This document shows positions 15,400 through 24,276 of a stretch of 46,451 nucleotides of DNA, piece by piece. This DNA is from an uncultured Bacillus sp. (GTDB lineage Bacteria > Bacillota > Bacilli > Bacillales_B > DSM-18226). Under the pieces are notes generated by a model, which worked only from the letters and a program-made list of their open reading frames with translations, ran no database searches and was not told the origin of the DNA. Position 1 is the first letter of the stretch, and every line of letters begins with the position of its first letter. The position numbers were made by a program, and so were the translations under genes. The stretch lies in assembly GCF_946478885.1 (NCBI RefSeq), contig NZ_CAMLDX010000014.1, positions 1 to 46,451 of the forward strand, in the 5' to 3' direction.

Positions 15400-16143
15400 T
15401 TAAATCCCAAGCACTCTCTTTAAATCTTTTACATAAGTTCTGCTCACTGGAACTTTCGAATGGTCTTTCATAATTAAGTTATACGTCGAGTTAAACCAAG
15501 GTTCAATCTCATCAATTTGATCAAAATTGACTACATAACTGCGATGAACTCTTAAGAATTGCGCTGAATTCAGTCTTTTTTCAATCTCTACCAAAGGCTC
15601 GTTTACTTTGTATTCATGCATTTGTGTCTTAAGCAGGGATTTCCCTTCGCTCGATGCAACATACAAAACATCCGAGAAAGGAACAAGAATAATTTTTTCC
15701 TCAATCGACAAAGCTATTTTTCCATTTCTCTCAAGGCGGATCGAGGGTGAATCAAGGGTCTTTCCTTTCCCAAAAGTTCTCAGCTTATTGATTTTATCCA
15801 ATGTATGCATTATTCGATTCTCATCAAATGGCTTTAGAATATAATCAAGTGCATTGGATTCAAAAGCCTGCAACGCATATTCGTCATAAGCCGTTGCGAA
15901 TACAATGGCTGGAGTCGGTGAAAGGTTTTCCAACTGGGCTGCTAACTCTAAGCCTGTTCCCTCTTCCAGTTCAATATCAAGGAATACAACGTCGGGCTTC
16001 AACTGGACTATTTCCATCACTGCATCTTCCATATTATCATTTTCGCCTATCGTATTAACCTGCTTCGTTTTATGAAGAATATATTTTAATTCATCCCGCG
16101 CAAGCGGTTCATCATCAACTATATAGACTTTCAACATTTCCAT
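15400..16143 (-). CDS. lytT: LytTR response regulator
   Basis: A 247-residue response regulator: receiver domain with acidic pair Asp10-Asp11, phospho-acceptor Asp56 (VVFLDIELEEG) and ILKPF, then a LytTR DNA-binding domain (FLRVHRSYVVN, VPVSRTYVKDL). The frame opens upstream inside lytS, but AGAGGGGT before the ATG at 16143 gives a family-length protein. It overlaps the end of lytS by 29 bp, so the two are translationally coupled. Its likely target is cstA just downstream. Confidence 0.93.
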   Translation of the reverse strand: MEMLKVYIVDDEPLARDELKYILHKTKQVNTIGENDNMEDAVMEIVQLKPDVVFLDIELEEGTGLELAAQLENLSPTPAIVFATAYDEYALQAFESNALDYILKPFDENRIMHTLDKINKLRTFGKGKTLDSPSIRLERNGKIALSIEEKIILVPFSDVLYVASSEGKSLLKTQMHEYKVNEPLVEIEKRLNSAQFLRVHRSYVVNFDQIDEIEPWFNSTYNLIMKDHSKVPVSRTYVKDLKRVLGI

Positions 16144-17896
16144 GAATAACCCCTCTGCATTCAAGTGGAACAGAAATCGTAACAGTCGTTCCACCGTCTA
16201 TTTTACTATTAATCAGCATGCTAGCTTGTCCGCTGTAAATTCCCTTCAATCTCTGGCTGATATTATAAATGGCTGTGCCATTTCCTTTTTTCGATTCAAC
16301 GACTTGCTTTCCAATCAGATTCAGCTGCTCTTTTGTCATCCCTTTTCCATTATCTTTGACAATGATCTGTAATTGATTTTTTTTCGTAAAAATCTTCAAG
16401 ATAATTGTTCCCTTTTCCTTGCTTTTTGGGAATGCATAATTGATGGCATTTTCCACAATTGGCTGCAGAATAAACGGAGGAATTAATGTATTTTCTAAAT
16501 AAGGCTCAATTTGAAAATCAAACCGATATTTATCAGGAAACCTCGTCTGAACAATAGAAAGATAAGCATAAACATTTTCTAATTCTTTTTCTAATGACAC
16601 CAATGTCTGCCGCGCCCCTTGAAGATTGCTGCGAAAAAATGAACTAAGCAGTAAAAGGAGCCTTCTCGCTTCATCCGGATCTGTACGGCATAAAGTGGAT
16701 ATCGTATTTAAACTGTTAAATAAAAAATGAGGATGAATTTGTGACTGAAGCGCTTTGATTTCGGCATCCTTCAATAATTTTGTCTGGCGGTAAACCTCTG
16801 ACAGTTCCAGCTGAGCTGAAAATAGCTTTGCCAGCCCTTCAGCTAATTGCTGCTGAACTTGATCCTTTTTCACCGGATCAGTATAATACATTTTTAAGGT
16901 TCCCACCACTTTATATTTGATTTTTAAAGGCAAAACAATGGCCGCTTCTAAGGGACATTCTGGAAATGGGCAATGAATTTCTTCCTTGCTCTGCGCCTCA
17001 ATAATCCTCTCGTTTTTTAAAACTCTTTCGGTCAAGCCAGTAACTGGTTTGTTCCCGGGAATATGATGATCGGAAGCTACACCTGCATGTGCCAGTACTT
17101 GCTGAGTATCTGTTATTGATACAGCATCGGCCGCTGTGAGTCTGAGGATAATATTTGATATTTCCCGACATGAATGTTCATTAAAACCTTCTCGAAAAAA
17201 CGGCAACGTCAGATCAGCAATTTTAAAAGCAAGATTCGTCTGATTTGCACGTGTCCTGACATTTTCCCGTAAAATAGACTGAAAAATAAACATAAATAAT
17301 AAGGTTCCAAGTCCATTGACAAGAATCATCGGCAGGGCAATAATCTCTACCAGATTTAGTGCTTCTTCAAAAGGCTTCGCTGCAATTAATATAATGACCA
17401 TCTGGATAGCTTCCAGCGTAATCCCCGATACAGCAGCAAAAATGGCCGTAATTTTTTTTCCCTTTTTTTCCCGTATTCTGCCTAAATATCCAGCGGCAAT
17501 TCCGGCAATAATGGTGGAAATACCGCAGGAAAAAGCTGTAAAACCTCCAAGTGAAAATCGGTGCACACCAGCAATGAGTCCTGCTCCAAACCCCACCATC
17601 GGTCCGCCGAGCAATCCGCCAATCACAATTCCCATCACTCTTGTATTGGCAAGCGCACTATCCGAATCCAACTCCAAAAACCATTTAGATTGTGCAACAT
17701 GGTTATGATTGATCTCTATTCCGGTATAATTGCTGACAATACCAAATGCCCCAAATAAAATTATCAACATGATTTTCTCATTTCGAGTATGGTCATGCTG
17801 AACAATTTGCCGAATCGGCCGCATTTGAGACAAAAGATACGCAGCCATAAAAATAATTCCTACTTTTTCTAGTAAAAAAGGAATCAATTCAAACAT
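16115..17896 (-). CDS. lytS: LytS-type sensor histidine kinase
   Basis: A 593-residue kinase, the length of B. subtilis LytS. Order: 5TM-LYT membrane sensor (about 1-205, FGIVSNYTGIE, GGLLGGPMVGFGAGLIAG), GAF domain (about 225-365), HisKA_7-type helix with phospho-His390 in HPHFLFNSLN, and an HATPase with IVENAINYAF and KDNGKGM. The longest frame starts 9 nt earlier, but AAAGG fits only the ATG at 17896. LytS-like kinases sense pyruvate (BtsS) or envelope state; the adjacent cstA favours pyruvate. Confidence 0.93.
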   Translation of the reverse strand: MFELIPFLLEKVGIIFMAAYLLSQMRPIRQIVQHDHTRNEKIMLIILFGAFGIVSNYTGIEINHNHVAQSKWFLELDSDSALANTRVMGIVIGGLLGGPMVGFGAGLIAGVHRFSLGGFTAFSCGISTIIAGIAAGYLGRIREKKGKKITAIFAAVSGITLEAIQMVIILIAAKPFEEALNLVEIIALPMILVNGLGTLLFMFIFQSILRENVRTRANQTNLAFKIADLTLPFFREGFNEHSCREISNIILRLTAADAVSITDTQQVLAHAGVASDHHIPGNKPVTGLTERVLKNERIIEAQSKEEIHCPFPECPLEAAIVLPLKIKYKVVGTLKMYYTDPVKKDQVQQQLAEGLAKLFSAQLELSEVYRQTKLLKDAEIKALQSQIHPHFLFNSLNTISTLCRTDPDEARRLLLLLSSFFRSNLQGARQTLVSLEKELENVYAYLSIVQTRFPDKYRFDFQIEPYLENTLIPPFILQPIVENAINYAFPKSKEKGTIILKIFTKKNQLQIIVKDNGKGMTKEQLNLIGKQVVESKKGNGTAIYNISQRLKGIYSGQASMLINSKIDGGTTVTISVPLECRGVIHGNVESLYS

Positions 17897-18087
17897 AAGA
17901 ATCATCCTTTATTATGTATAATAATTTTTACTATTCAAAAATCCATTGATTTTCACTAATTATTCTGCACTATTTTTTTCTGAGAAACATTATTCTTTCA
18001 TTTTACCACGGACTCCCTTACATGAGATTGTACCTTTGCAGTTCGTGACTTATGACCTAGATGTTACACCCATTTGGCGCACATAAA

Positions 18088-18112
18088 GAAGCAGGGAGCC
18101 CTTCCCTGCTTC
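18088..18112 (-). terminator. Terminator after yhfH
   Basis: GAAGCAGGGA (18088-18097) pairs with TCCCTGCTTC (18103-18112), loop of 5, followed by TTT on the minus strand, 6 nt after the yhfH stop. Confidence 0.7.
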
Positions 18113-18118
18113 ATAAGC

Positions 18119-18253
18119 TTATTCTTCTCTTTTAGATAGGCAGTAATCACATTCCATTAAATAGGATTCAGCTTGTTCCTCAAAGACCTGACCGCATTCG
18201 GCACATTCCTTTTTCAGTACAGTTTTAAAAAATTCAACTGGATTATACAACAA
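18119..18253 (-). CDS. yhfH: YhfH-family small zinc-ribbon-like protein
   Basis: A 44-residue protein starting TTG at 18253 with AAAAGGGGC 7 nt upstream. It has the YhfH pattern: short EFFKTVLKK helix, KECAECGQ, then MECDYCLSK, giving two CxxC pairs that could bind one zinc ion. The family is widespread in Bacillus; its role is unknown. It stands alone with its own terminator. Confidence 0.8.
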   Translation of the reverse strand: MLYNPVEFFKTVLKKECAECGQVFEEQAESYLMECDYCLSKREE

Positions 18254-18422
18254 TGTATTCGCCCCTTTTTATAATACAGAATCACGTTACTTTCAATTGT
18301 TATGGTACAGTATATGCAATTCTTATGATCCTATGTGGGCTATTACAAAATATTTTTTTGATTTTTAAACATGTCATTCATTCTATTTATTCTTCGGCAT
18401 TTCATGAAGTACTTTTTCCTGG

Positions 18423-18612
18423 TTAACTATCTTCATTTTTTAAATTTGTCCAAAACAGCAAACGTTTCTTGATTTTTTCAAAAATCATTACGATAGCTAA
18501 AATAACGATACTATTAAAAATAATCCCTGCTGATACATAATCATATTGAGTGAAAAAAGATGGAACTAACAACCCCATTGAGTTTCTTGCTTACGTTTTT
18601 TAATGAAATCAT
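18423..18612 (-). pseudogene. Small membrane protein gene, apparently frameshifted
   Basis: A strong ribosome site GGAGGG (18619-18624) precedes ATG at 18612, but that frame (MISLKNVSKKLNG...) ends at 18541 after 23 codons. From 18578 a second frame opens at an ATG without a ribosome site and reads MGLLVPSFFTQYDYV, a hydrophobic helix (AGIIFNSIVILAIVMIF) and a basic tail (EKIKKRLLFW) to a stop at 18423. Together they look like one small single-helix membrane protein split by a frameshift in 18541-18578. Translational coupling of two overlapping frames is the alternative. No family recognised. Confidence 0.4.
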
Positions 18613-18779
18613 CTTTTTCCCTCCTTATTTTTCCTGCATCGTTTTCAAATCAACTCTATACTTTAATAACCTAAAATTACATTTTCACCGTTTCAATAGT
18701 ATTAAAAAGATATAAAAATGGATTCATTTCTTCAATGAACCTATTCATGCTTATTCCTATAATATTTTCTGAGGGGAAC

Positions 18780-18861
18780 GGGACTGTCCTAAAAGGTGTC
18801 TCAAGCTATATCTACGCAGCTGATACAAATGATTGTAGCTGACTGCTTGTGGGACAATTCC
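18780..18861. repeat. 82-bp segment with imperfect terminal inverted repeats
   Basis: GGGACTGTCCTA (18780-18791) and the complement of 18850-18861 (GGAATTGTCCCA) match at 9 of 12 positions. The inside includes GCAGCT...AGCTG-CTGC, a further inverted pair. It could be a worn MITE or insertion-sequence remnant, or part of a terminator. The surrounding 18579-18902 otherwise holds no supported gene apart from the ribosome site noted above. Confidence 0.25.
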
Positions 18862-18902
18862 ATTTCCGTAAAGATGCATAAAAATATCTACAAAATCAGA
18901 GA

Positions 18903-20153
18903 TTAAAAGTAGACTTCTCTTATCGGGAGTTCAGTACCGTTTACAACATAATTACCTATTGCTCGTGCTTTATAAGCGGTTGGATTATGTGAAGCAATGG
19001 TTCGAATATTACGCCAATGGCGATCAAGATGTGCTGACTGTCTTGTAGCTGATGCCCCGCCAACTTCAAAAAGCAGTGAAGAGGCTTTTAATGCAAGTTG
19101 GTCTACTACTACTTTAGCCTGTGCAGCGCTTAATGAAGCTTCATGACTGAGAGCAAAATCAATTTTCCCATCAACCGCTGAATTCACCGCTTTATCCAGT
19201 GCTTCTGCAGCAGTAAGTACAATCGATTCTGCAGCAAAAGCAATGGATGATAATTCCCCAATAATTTGCAGCAGCTGTGGATCTTTTGCCGGTATATCAG
19301 ATGCGGCAAATGAAAACGTACGTTTACGGCTGTGCACCAATGTTGCTGCGTCTGTCACTACATTATGCAAAATTCCTGCAACAACTGCATGAAGAATCAA
19401 TTGGATAAATGAATTGAATGGGGTCTTTGATCTGTCAACAAACGTAACCTCATCCTTATGAGCATAAACATGATTGAAATGCGTCGTTCCACTTCCCGTT
19501 AATTTTTGGCCTATTCCGTCCCAATCATCCTCAATTACGACCCCTTCACGATTCACAGGAATAGTCACAGATACGGGTTTTCCTTCAGGAGTTGAAGCCG
19601 TAACATATACCCAATCGGAAAACAACGTACCGGTACTAAAATATTTCGTACCATTTAATCGATAAGCTTCACCGTCAGGGGATAAAATGGTTTCATAGAC
19701 AAGGTTTCCAACATTGTTTGATGAGAGCTCAGTAACTGCATTTCCTATCAGTTCTCCTTTCGCTACTCGATGGAACCATCGGTCGCGGAGAGCTTTATCA
19801 GGGCTGCGCAGATATTCTTCTACCTGACCATAATGTGAACGAAGACTGTGGGTAGCATCCGGATCAGCCTCAGCTAAACGAATGAGAGTATGAAACAATT
19901 CGCGAATGCTGGCACCTGCGCCTCCTAATTCCACAGGTAAGCGCAAAGCACCTAGTTTGGCTTGTTTAATCAATTCAATCGCCACGTAAGGATGTGCTTC
20001 ACTATTCGTTTTTCTGCGTTTTTCGGCATCCTCGGCAATGATTGCAAGCAACTGTTCAAATTCTGCGGATCCAGGCTTTACCGAATTCGTGAAGATTGGT
20101 TTCCCGCAAGTTGCCCTTTCCCTTTCTATTATTAATTGTTTTTGCTGAGACAT
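18903..20153 (-). CDS. SfnB/DszC-like flavin monooxygenase (acyl-CoA dehydrogenase fold), paralogue A
   Basis: A 416-residue member of the acyl-CoA dehydrogenase superfamily branch used for sulfur acquisition (SfnB, DszC). Visible: GALRLPVELGGAG near 70, NGTKYFSTGTL (flavin side), EDDWDGIGQKLTGSGTTHF as in DszC, and RHWRNIRTIASHNP near the end, equivalent to FWRNVRTHSLHDP of DszC. These enzymes use reduced flavin and O2 to oxidise sulfur compounds. It is a full-length, gap-free paralogue of the 24277-25527 gene, roughly 70% identical by eye. Last gene of the cluster; RBS AAAGGAGG. Substrate unknown. Confidence 0.82.
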   Translation of the reverse strand: MSQQKQLIIERERATCGKPIFTNSVKPGSAEFEQLLAIIAEDAEKRRKTNSEAHPYVAIELIKQAKLGALRLPVELGGAGASIRELFHTLIRLAEADPDATHSLRSHYGQVEEYLRSPDKALRDRWFHRVAKGELIGNAVTELSSNNVGNLVYETILSPDGEAYRLNGTKYFSTGTLFSDWVYVTASTPEGKPVSVTIPVNREGVVIEDDWDGIGQKLTGSGTTHFNHVYAHKDEVTFVDRSKTPFNSFIQLILHAVVAGILHNVVTDAATLVHSRKRTFSFAASDIPAKDPQLLQIIGELSSIAFAAESIVLTAAEALDKAVNSAVDGKIDFALSHEASLSAAQAKVVVDQLALKASSLLFEVGGASATRQSAHLDRHWRNIRTIASHNPTAYKARAIGNYVVNGTELPIREVYF

Positions 20154-20247
20154 GATTCGTTCCTCCTTTGATTGATCTATATAATCGATTATTCATATTT
20201 GCTTAATTGGTTTAAAAGCACCAAAATATGTTATTTAAAAAGCCATA

Positions 20248-21624
20248 TTATTTCACAGTATCTTTAGGAGCAAATGCACCTCGATACTTTGCTGCCGGGT
20301 GCCGCTCATTTAGTCTGTCAGAACCGAATAATTTCTTGCGTAATGTTTCAGGTTGACCATTTTTCTCACGAGCCAAGCCGCGACGACGAAGAACTGGTAA
20401 TACACGATCAATAAATTCATCATATGAACCCGGTATTGTTGCATTAATGACATTGACACCATCAATTCCTGCTTCACTCCAAGTCTCAAGCTGATCTGCA
20501 ATGGACTCAGGTGTTCCAACCATTCGGGATGATTTCGTTCTTAAAAGGGCAAGATCTCTGACTGTTGGAGTACGTTCTGGTGTACTCTGCTTTAACCATT
20601 CATATGTACTTCGAATTCCCTCTGTTTCAATGTTTTTAAGTGGCATGTTTAAATCAACATTTCCGAGATCAATTCCCATGCCGCCAGCCATATGGGCAAT
20701 CATCATATATAAATTGATTTTTTCATCCAACTCAATCGCTTTCTGCCGTGCTTCTTCTTCAGTCTCTCCGATTACGAAGGACAATCCTTGATAGAAACGA
20801 ATATCATCTGGTTCTCTTCCATTTTGAATCGCCAGATTTCTCGTTTTATTAATCAACTGGCGGGCATTTTCCGGATCAGGTGCCACGATAAAGGTTGCCT
20901 CTGCATTACGGGCGGCAAAATCTCTTCCAGCATCTGAAGCACCTGCTTGAAACAACAATGGCGTACGCTGAGGCGACGGTGTCACAAGATGCGGACCTTC
21001 TACTTTATAGCGCTCACCTATATGGTTTATTTTATGGATCTTAGACGTATCTGCATGAATACCGCTTTTCCGATCTTGAATAAGCGCATCTTCGTCCCAT
21101 GAACCCTCCCAAAGCTTATACAACACTTGCACATATTCATCTATCCAACGATAGCGCTCATCATGAGGGATTAAACCATCGTATCCAAAATTATGGAAGG
21201 CATTCTCTGATGAACTTGTAACCATATTCCAGGCAATACGGCCTTTTGAGATATGATCTAAAGTTGAAACACGACGCGCAAAATTAAAAGGCGGTTCTTG
21301 AAGTGGCGCTGCTGTAAATGCCAGACCAAGATGTTGGGTACTCACTGCCAGTGCAGACATCAAAACCATTGGATCATTGCTTGGGATTTGCAAACCATGT
21401 TCAGCATGGAATTCCCATCCTCCACGGTAATTGCCATATAGTCCAATGACATCCGCGAAAAATATGACATCAAATCCCCCCTCCTCTAGCCGCTTTGCGA
21501 GCTTTACCCATAGTTCAACATCATTAAAGTTTATCTGATTCCCTGCCTCATCACGCCATAGTCCATGGACAATATGAGAAGGTGTATTCATGACAAACGC
21601 TGAAAATGATAATGGCTTTGACAT
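20248..21624 (-). CDS. LLM-class flavin monooxygenase, NtaA/DszA type
   Basis: A 458-residue bacterial-luciferase-like monooxygenase of the NtaA/SnaA/DszA family, which uses FMNH2 made by a separate reductase. Marks: FFADVIGLYG near 55, FARRVSTLDHISKGRIAWNMVT near 115, HDERYRW, and FQAGASDAGRDFAARNAEA near 225. DszA cleaves sulfones; relatives attack chelators or other S/N compounds. It sits 16 nt behind the YdbM-like gene and 94 nt before the SfnB-like paralogue A, forming a module repeated at 24277-27026. RBS AGGAGG precedes the ATG. Confidence 0.85.
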   Translation of the reverse strand: MSKPLSFSAFVMNTPSHIVHGLWRDEAGNQINFNDVELWVKLAKRLEEGGFDVIFFADVIGLYGNYRGGWEFHAEHGLQIPSNDPMVLMSALAVSTQHLGLAFTAAPLQEPPFNFARRVSTLDHISKGRIAWNMVTSSSENAFHNFGYDGLIPHDERYRWIDEYVQVLYKLWEGSWDEDALIQDRKSGIHADTSKIHKINHIGERYKVEGPHLVTPSPQRTPLLFQAGASDAGRDFAARNAEATFIVAPDPENARQLINKTRNLAIQNGREPDDIRFYQGLSFVIGETEEEARQKAIELDEKINLYMMIAHMAGGMGIDLGNVDLNMPLKNIETEGIRSTYEWLKQSTPERTPTVRDLALLRTKSSRMVGTPESIADQLETWSEAGIDGVNVINATIPGSYDEFIDRVLPVLRRRGLAREKNGQPETLRKKLFGSDRLNERHPAAKYRGAFAPKDTVK

Positions 21625-21640
21625 ATTAGTAACCTCCTAC

Positions 21641-22846
21641 TTATACTGGTTGAATAATTTTTCGACTGTTTCGATAGCTTTTCAGTGCAGAATCAGCTAT
21701 TTGACTAATGATCATATCATTATGTGGAGGGTTGTATAATCCGCATTGCACATCTCTGAAATATCTTTCCAGTGGCAAGTCTTTCGACAAAGCATGACCT
21801 CCTGCAATGGACATCGCACGTTCAACAATTTTTATTGCGTTATTAGTTATCGTATATTTGGCAATTGAAACTTCATCTGTTAACTCTTCTCTGAGATTTA
21901 CGTTGTTATCCCATTTTTCCGCAAGCGAATAAAGTAAGAATTTAGAAGAACTTAGAAGAATCTCTATTTCACCCATTTTTTGTTTGACATGAGGTGCCTC
22001 TGATATATTATTTTCCAGACTGGGAGAATACTTATTCTCTGCAAAATCAATAATAAAAGCTCTGGCTGCATCTGCAATCCCTAAATAGATTGCCGGCAAT
22101 TGCAGCGTATATGCTTTACTGCCTGCATTAAACCTACTGAATGCCAGATTATCAGAGTATGATAGTAATGCGTCATCCTCTACAAATGTGTTATTCATTT
22201 CTACATCATGGCTCCCTGTGCTCCTCATTCCCAACGTATTCCAAGTATGAATGAGCTTCACAGTCTCATCTTTTTCGATTAAAAATTCAGCTACTTTATC
22301 TTCTTCCTCTATATAGGCCAGCACGGAAAAATGCTTCAAGTATGGAGCCAACGTAGCAAATGCCTTTCTCCCTGAAATGACATATCCACCGTTTGTTTTC
22401 TTGGCTATCGTTGTTGGTTTATTTCCCCTGGTAATATTGCCGCCTTCCCTTTCAGTCGCTAAAACATTCAGCAATGCCCCGTGCTGTATAACATCCTCAC
22501 TTAATCTTTTAAATACCTTTTCTTTCCATGGACGCGAATAACTTAGTGAGAAAAAGGTCATCAAATGCCATCCGACAGCCAAAGCGGTAGAACCAGATCC
22601 TTTAGCCAGTCTTTCTTGCACCAATAAGATTTCATACAATGAAAGCTCATCACCGCCATATTCCTTCGGCAATGTCAATTTATAGTATCCTTCTTTTTCC
22701 AGTAATTCAAAGTGTTCGAACGGAAATTCTCCTGCTTCATCATACTCCCCTGCCGTTTTACTCACTGCTTCTGCAATTCTATCGGCATACTCGACAAGCT
22801 GCTTATCTCTTTCATTGCGGATAAATATTTGATCATTTTTAACCAT
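21641..22846 (-). CDS. Acyl-CoA-dehydrogenase-like oxidoreductase, YdbM-like
   Basis: A 401-residue acyl-CoA dehydrogenase fold protein (LPKEYGGDELSLYE near 55, GRKAFATLAPYLKH near 150, MRSTGSHDVEM near 200, SIAGGHALSKDLPLERYFRDV near the end). It resembles B. subtilis YdbM, which I recall as part of the CymR sulfur regulon. In this cluster it probably acts as a flavin monooxygenase or desaturase on an organosulfur substrate. The frame opens at 22879 without a ribosome site; the ATG at 22846 has AGGGAG very close, so the start is uncertain. Confidence 0.72.
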   Translation of the reverse strand: MVKNDQIFIRNERDKQLVEYADRIAEAVSKTAGEYDEAGEFPFEHFELLEKEGYYKLTLPKEYGGDELSLYEILLVQERLAKGSGSTALAVGWHLMTFFSLSYSRPWKEKVFKRLSEDVIQHGALLNVLATEREGGNITRGNKPTTIAKKTNGGYVISGRKAFATLAPYLKHFSVLAYIEEEDKVAEFLIEKDETVKLIHTWNTLGMRSTGSHDVEMNNTFVEDDALLSYSDNLAFSRFNAGSKAYTLQLPAIYLGIADAARAFIIDFAENKYSPSLENNISEAPHVKQKMGEIEILLSSSKFLLYSLAEKWDNNVNLREELTDEVSIAKYTITNNAIKIVERAMSIAGGHALSKDLPLERYFRDVQCGLYNPPHNDMIISQIADSALKSYRNSRKIIQPV

Positions 22847-22935
22847 ACGCTCCCTGCCTCTTTTCTTATCAACACTCATAACGATACTATCTATTCATCA
22901 TCATTTTTTCAGTTTCGATTAAGCTTATCGATTGA

Positions 22936-24162
22936 TTACTGAAACGTTTGTTTTCTTTGATTTTCATTCCAAAGATTTAATGGGATACCTACTAAAATTT
23001 TTCCAACTTGATCACGTCCTATATTATTAGAAGGAGCCATTGGAATACCGGCACGCGCATCCCGATAGAGACGTTCAAAAATGCCCTCCTGATATCCATA
23101 TCCCCCTGATACATCCATTGCAATTCTTGCTGCAAAATCTGCTGTCTCTGAGGCGTGAACTTTAAATTCAACCACTTCAGTTGCCAATAAGCTTAATGGT
23201 TTTCCTTCTGCAAGCAGTTCATCGTAATGTCTCGCTAAATCAAGCTGCCATGATTTTAATGCGGTGATTTGAATTTTAACTTCTGCAAGTTTTTGCCGAA
23301 TTACCTGATGATCAGCCAAACTATCATTAAAACCTTTATTTTCTGTTTTTGTTGCATGATCTACTGCGGCTGCTAATGCTCCTTGCGCAACACCAAGCCA
23401 TGCAGAGGCAAGACCAAGCAGATAAATTGGATTAATACCTTCATCCATAATATCTTTTCCTAACCCTTCATAGCCCACCAAATCTCGATGACTTACTTTA
23501 ACGTTATGATAAGAAATCGGACCGCTATGATTTCCTCTTACTCCCAGGGCCTTCCAAGGCTTTGCCGTTATTCCCTTGTCATGTCCATCAACAATAAAAT
23601 AGCTGAGTTCGCTTGGATCGTCCTTTTCCGGAGTTCTTATTTGTAAAATATAAAAGTCTGCCTGCCCACCGCTTGTTGTAAAGGATTTTTCCGCATTGAT
23701 GATATAATCCTTTCCATCGCGTTCAGCTTGACTCAAGCTGAACCATACATGACCTCTTGTTGCTTTTTCACTGGTTGAAAAGGTTCCTATCGACCCTTCA
23801 CGAATTGGCAACAGCCATCTTTCTTTTTGATCATCATTTCCATATAAAACAATGACCTGTGCTGCACCAACATGCATGGCATATACTAACGCTGTTGAGG
23901 CATCTACTTTCCCAATTTCTTCAGCTGCGATGGAAAAGCCTAAGTAGCCTAAATCTAATCCTCCCCATTTTTCAGGAATCGTCACCGCATTCCAGCCTTC
24001 CCGGGCAAGGGCAACTAAATTCTCCCGAGGAAATTTTCCTTCTTTATCTACTAGCTCTGCATTCGGCTCAATAACGCTTTTAATAATTGGTTTAATTTTT
24101 TCTCTAATTTCTTCTACATAGGCCCTTGAATAAAACGTTTTTTGTGCATATAAATTACTCAT
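22936..24162 (-). CDS. Acyl-CoA-dehydrogenase-like oxidoreductase
   Basis: A 408-residue acyl-CoA dehydrogenase fold protein: IPEKWGGLDLGYLGFSIAAEEI near 62, INAEKSFTTSGGQADFYI near 155, LGVRGNHSGPISY near 205, and DVSGGYGYQEGIFERLYRDARAG near 365. The last motif is the usual C-terminal FAD/dimer segment, but the EGTS catalytic Glu context of true acyl-CoA dehydrogenases is not visible. Context suggests a role in organosulfur oxidation. RBS GGAGG precedes the ATG; about 90 nt separate it from the next gene. Confidence 0.75.
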   Translation of the reverse strand: MSNLYAQKTFYSRAYVEEIREKIKPIIKSVIEPNAELVDKEGKFPRENLVALAREGWNAVTIPEKWGGLDLGYLGFSIAAEEIGKVDASTALVYAMHVGAAQVIVLYGNDDQKERWLLPIREGSIGTFSTSEKATRGHVWFSLSQAERDGKDYIINAEKSFTTSGGQADFYILQIRTPEKDDPSELSYFIVDGHDKGITAKPWKALGVRGNHSGPISYHNVKVSHRDLVGYEGLGKDIMDEGINPIYLLGLASAWLGVAQGALAAAVDHATKTENKGFNDSLADHQVIRQKLAEVKIQITALKSWQLDLARHYDELLAEGKPLSLLATEVVEFKVHASETADFAARIAMDVSGGYGYQEGIFERLYRDARAGIPMAPSNNIGRDQVGKILVGIPLNLWNENQRKQTFQ

Positions 24163-24276
24163 TTTTCATCCTCCAATTTATATATTTCCGATTATTCAGA
24201 CTTTTATAGCGAGTAATTTTCTTAATAAATAAACCTTTTCCGAATCATTCCCGTGCAGGACATATAATTTTTAATC

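Noticed and set aside
18903..20153. True fatty-acid acyl-CoA dehydrogenase function for the cluster's acyl-CoA-dehydrogenase-like genes
   Set aside because: The DszC-like motifs DDWDGIGQ, TGSGT and RHWRNIRTIASHNP and the LLM, SsuD and SfnG neighbours favour flavin monooxygenases of sulfur metabolism.
22847..22879. Longer N terminus of the YdbM-like protein (start at 22879)
   Set aside because: No ribosome site before that ATG, and the extra residues are only a short charged stretch (SVDKKRGRER).
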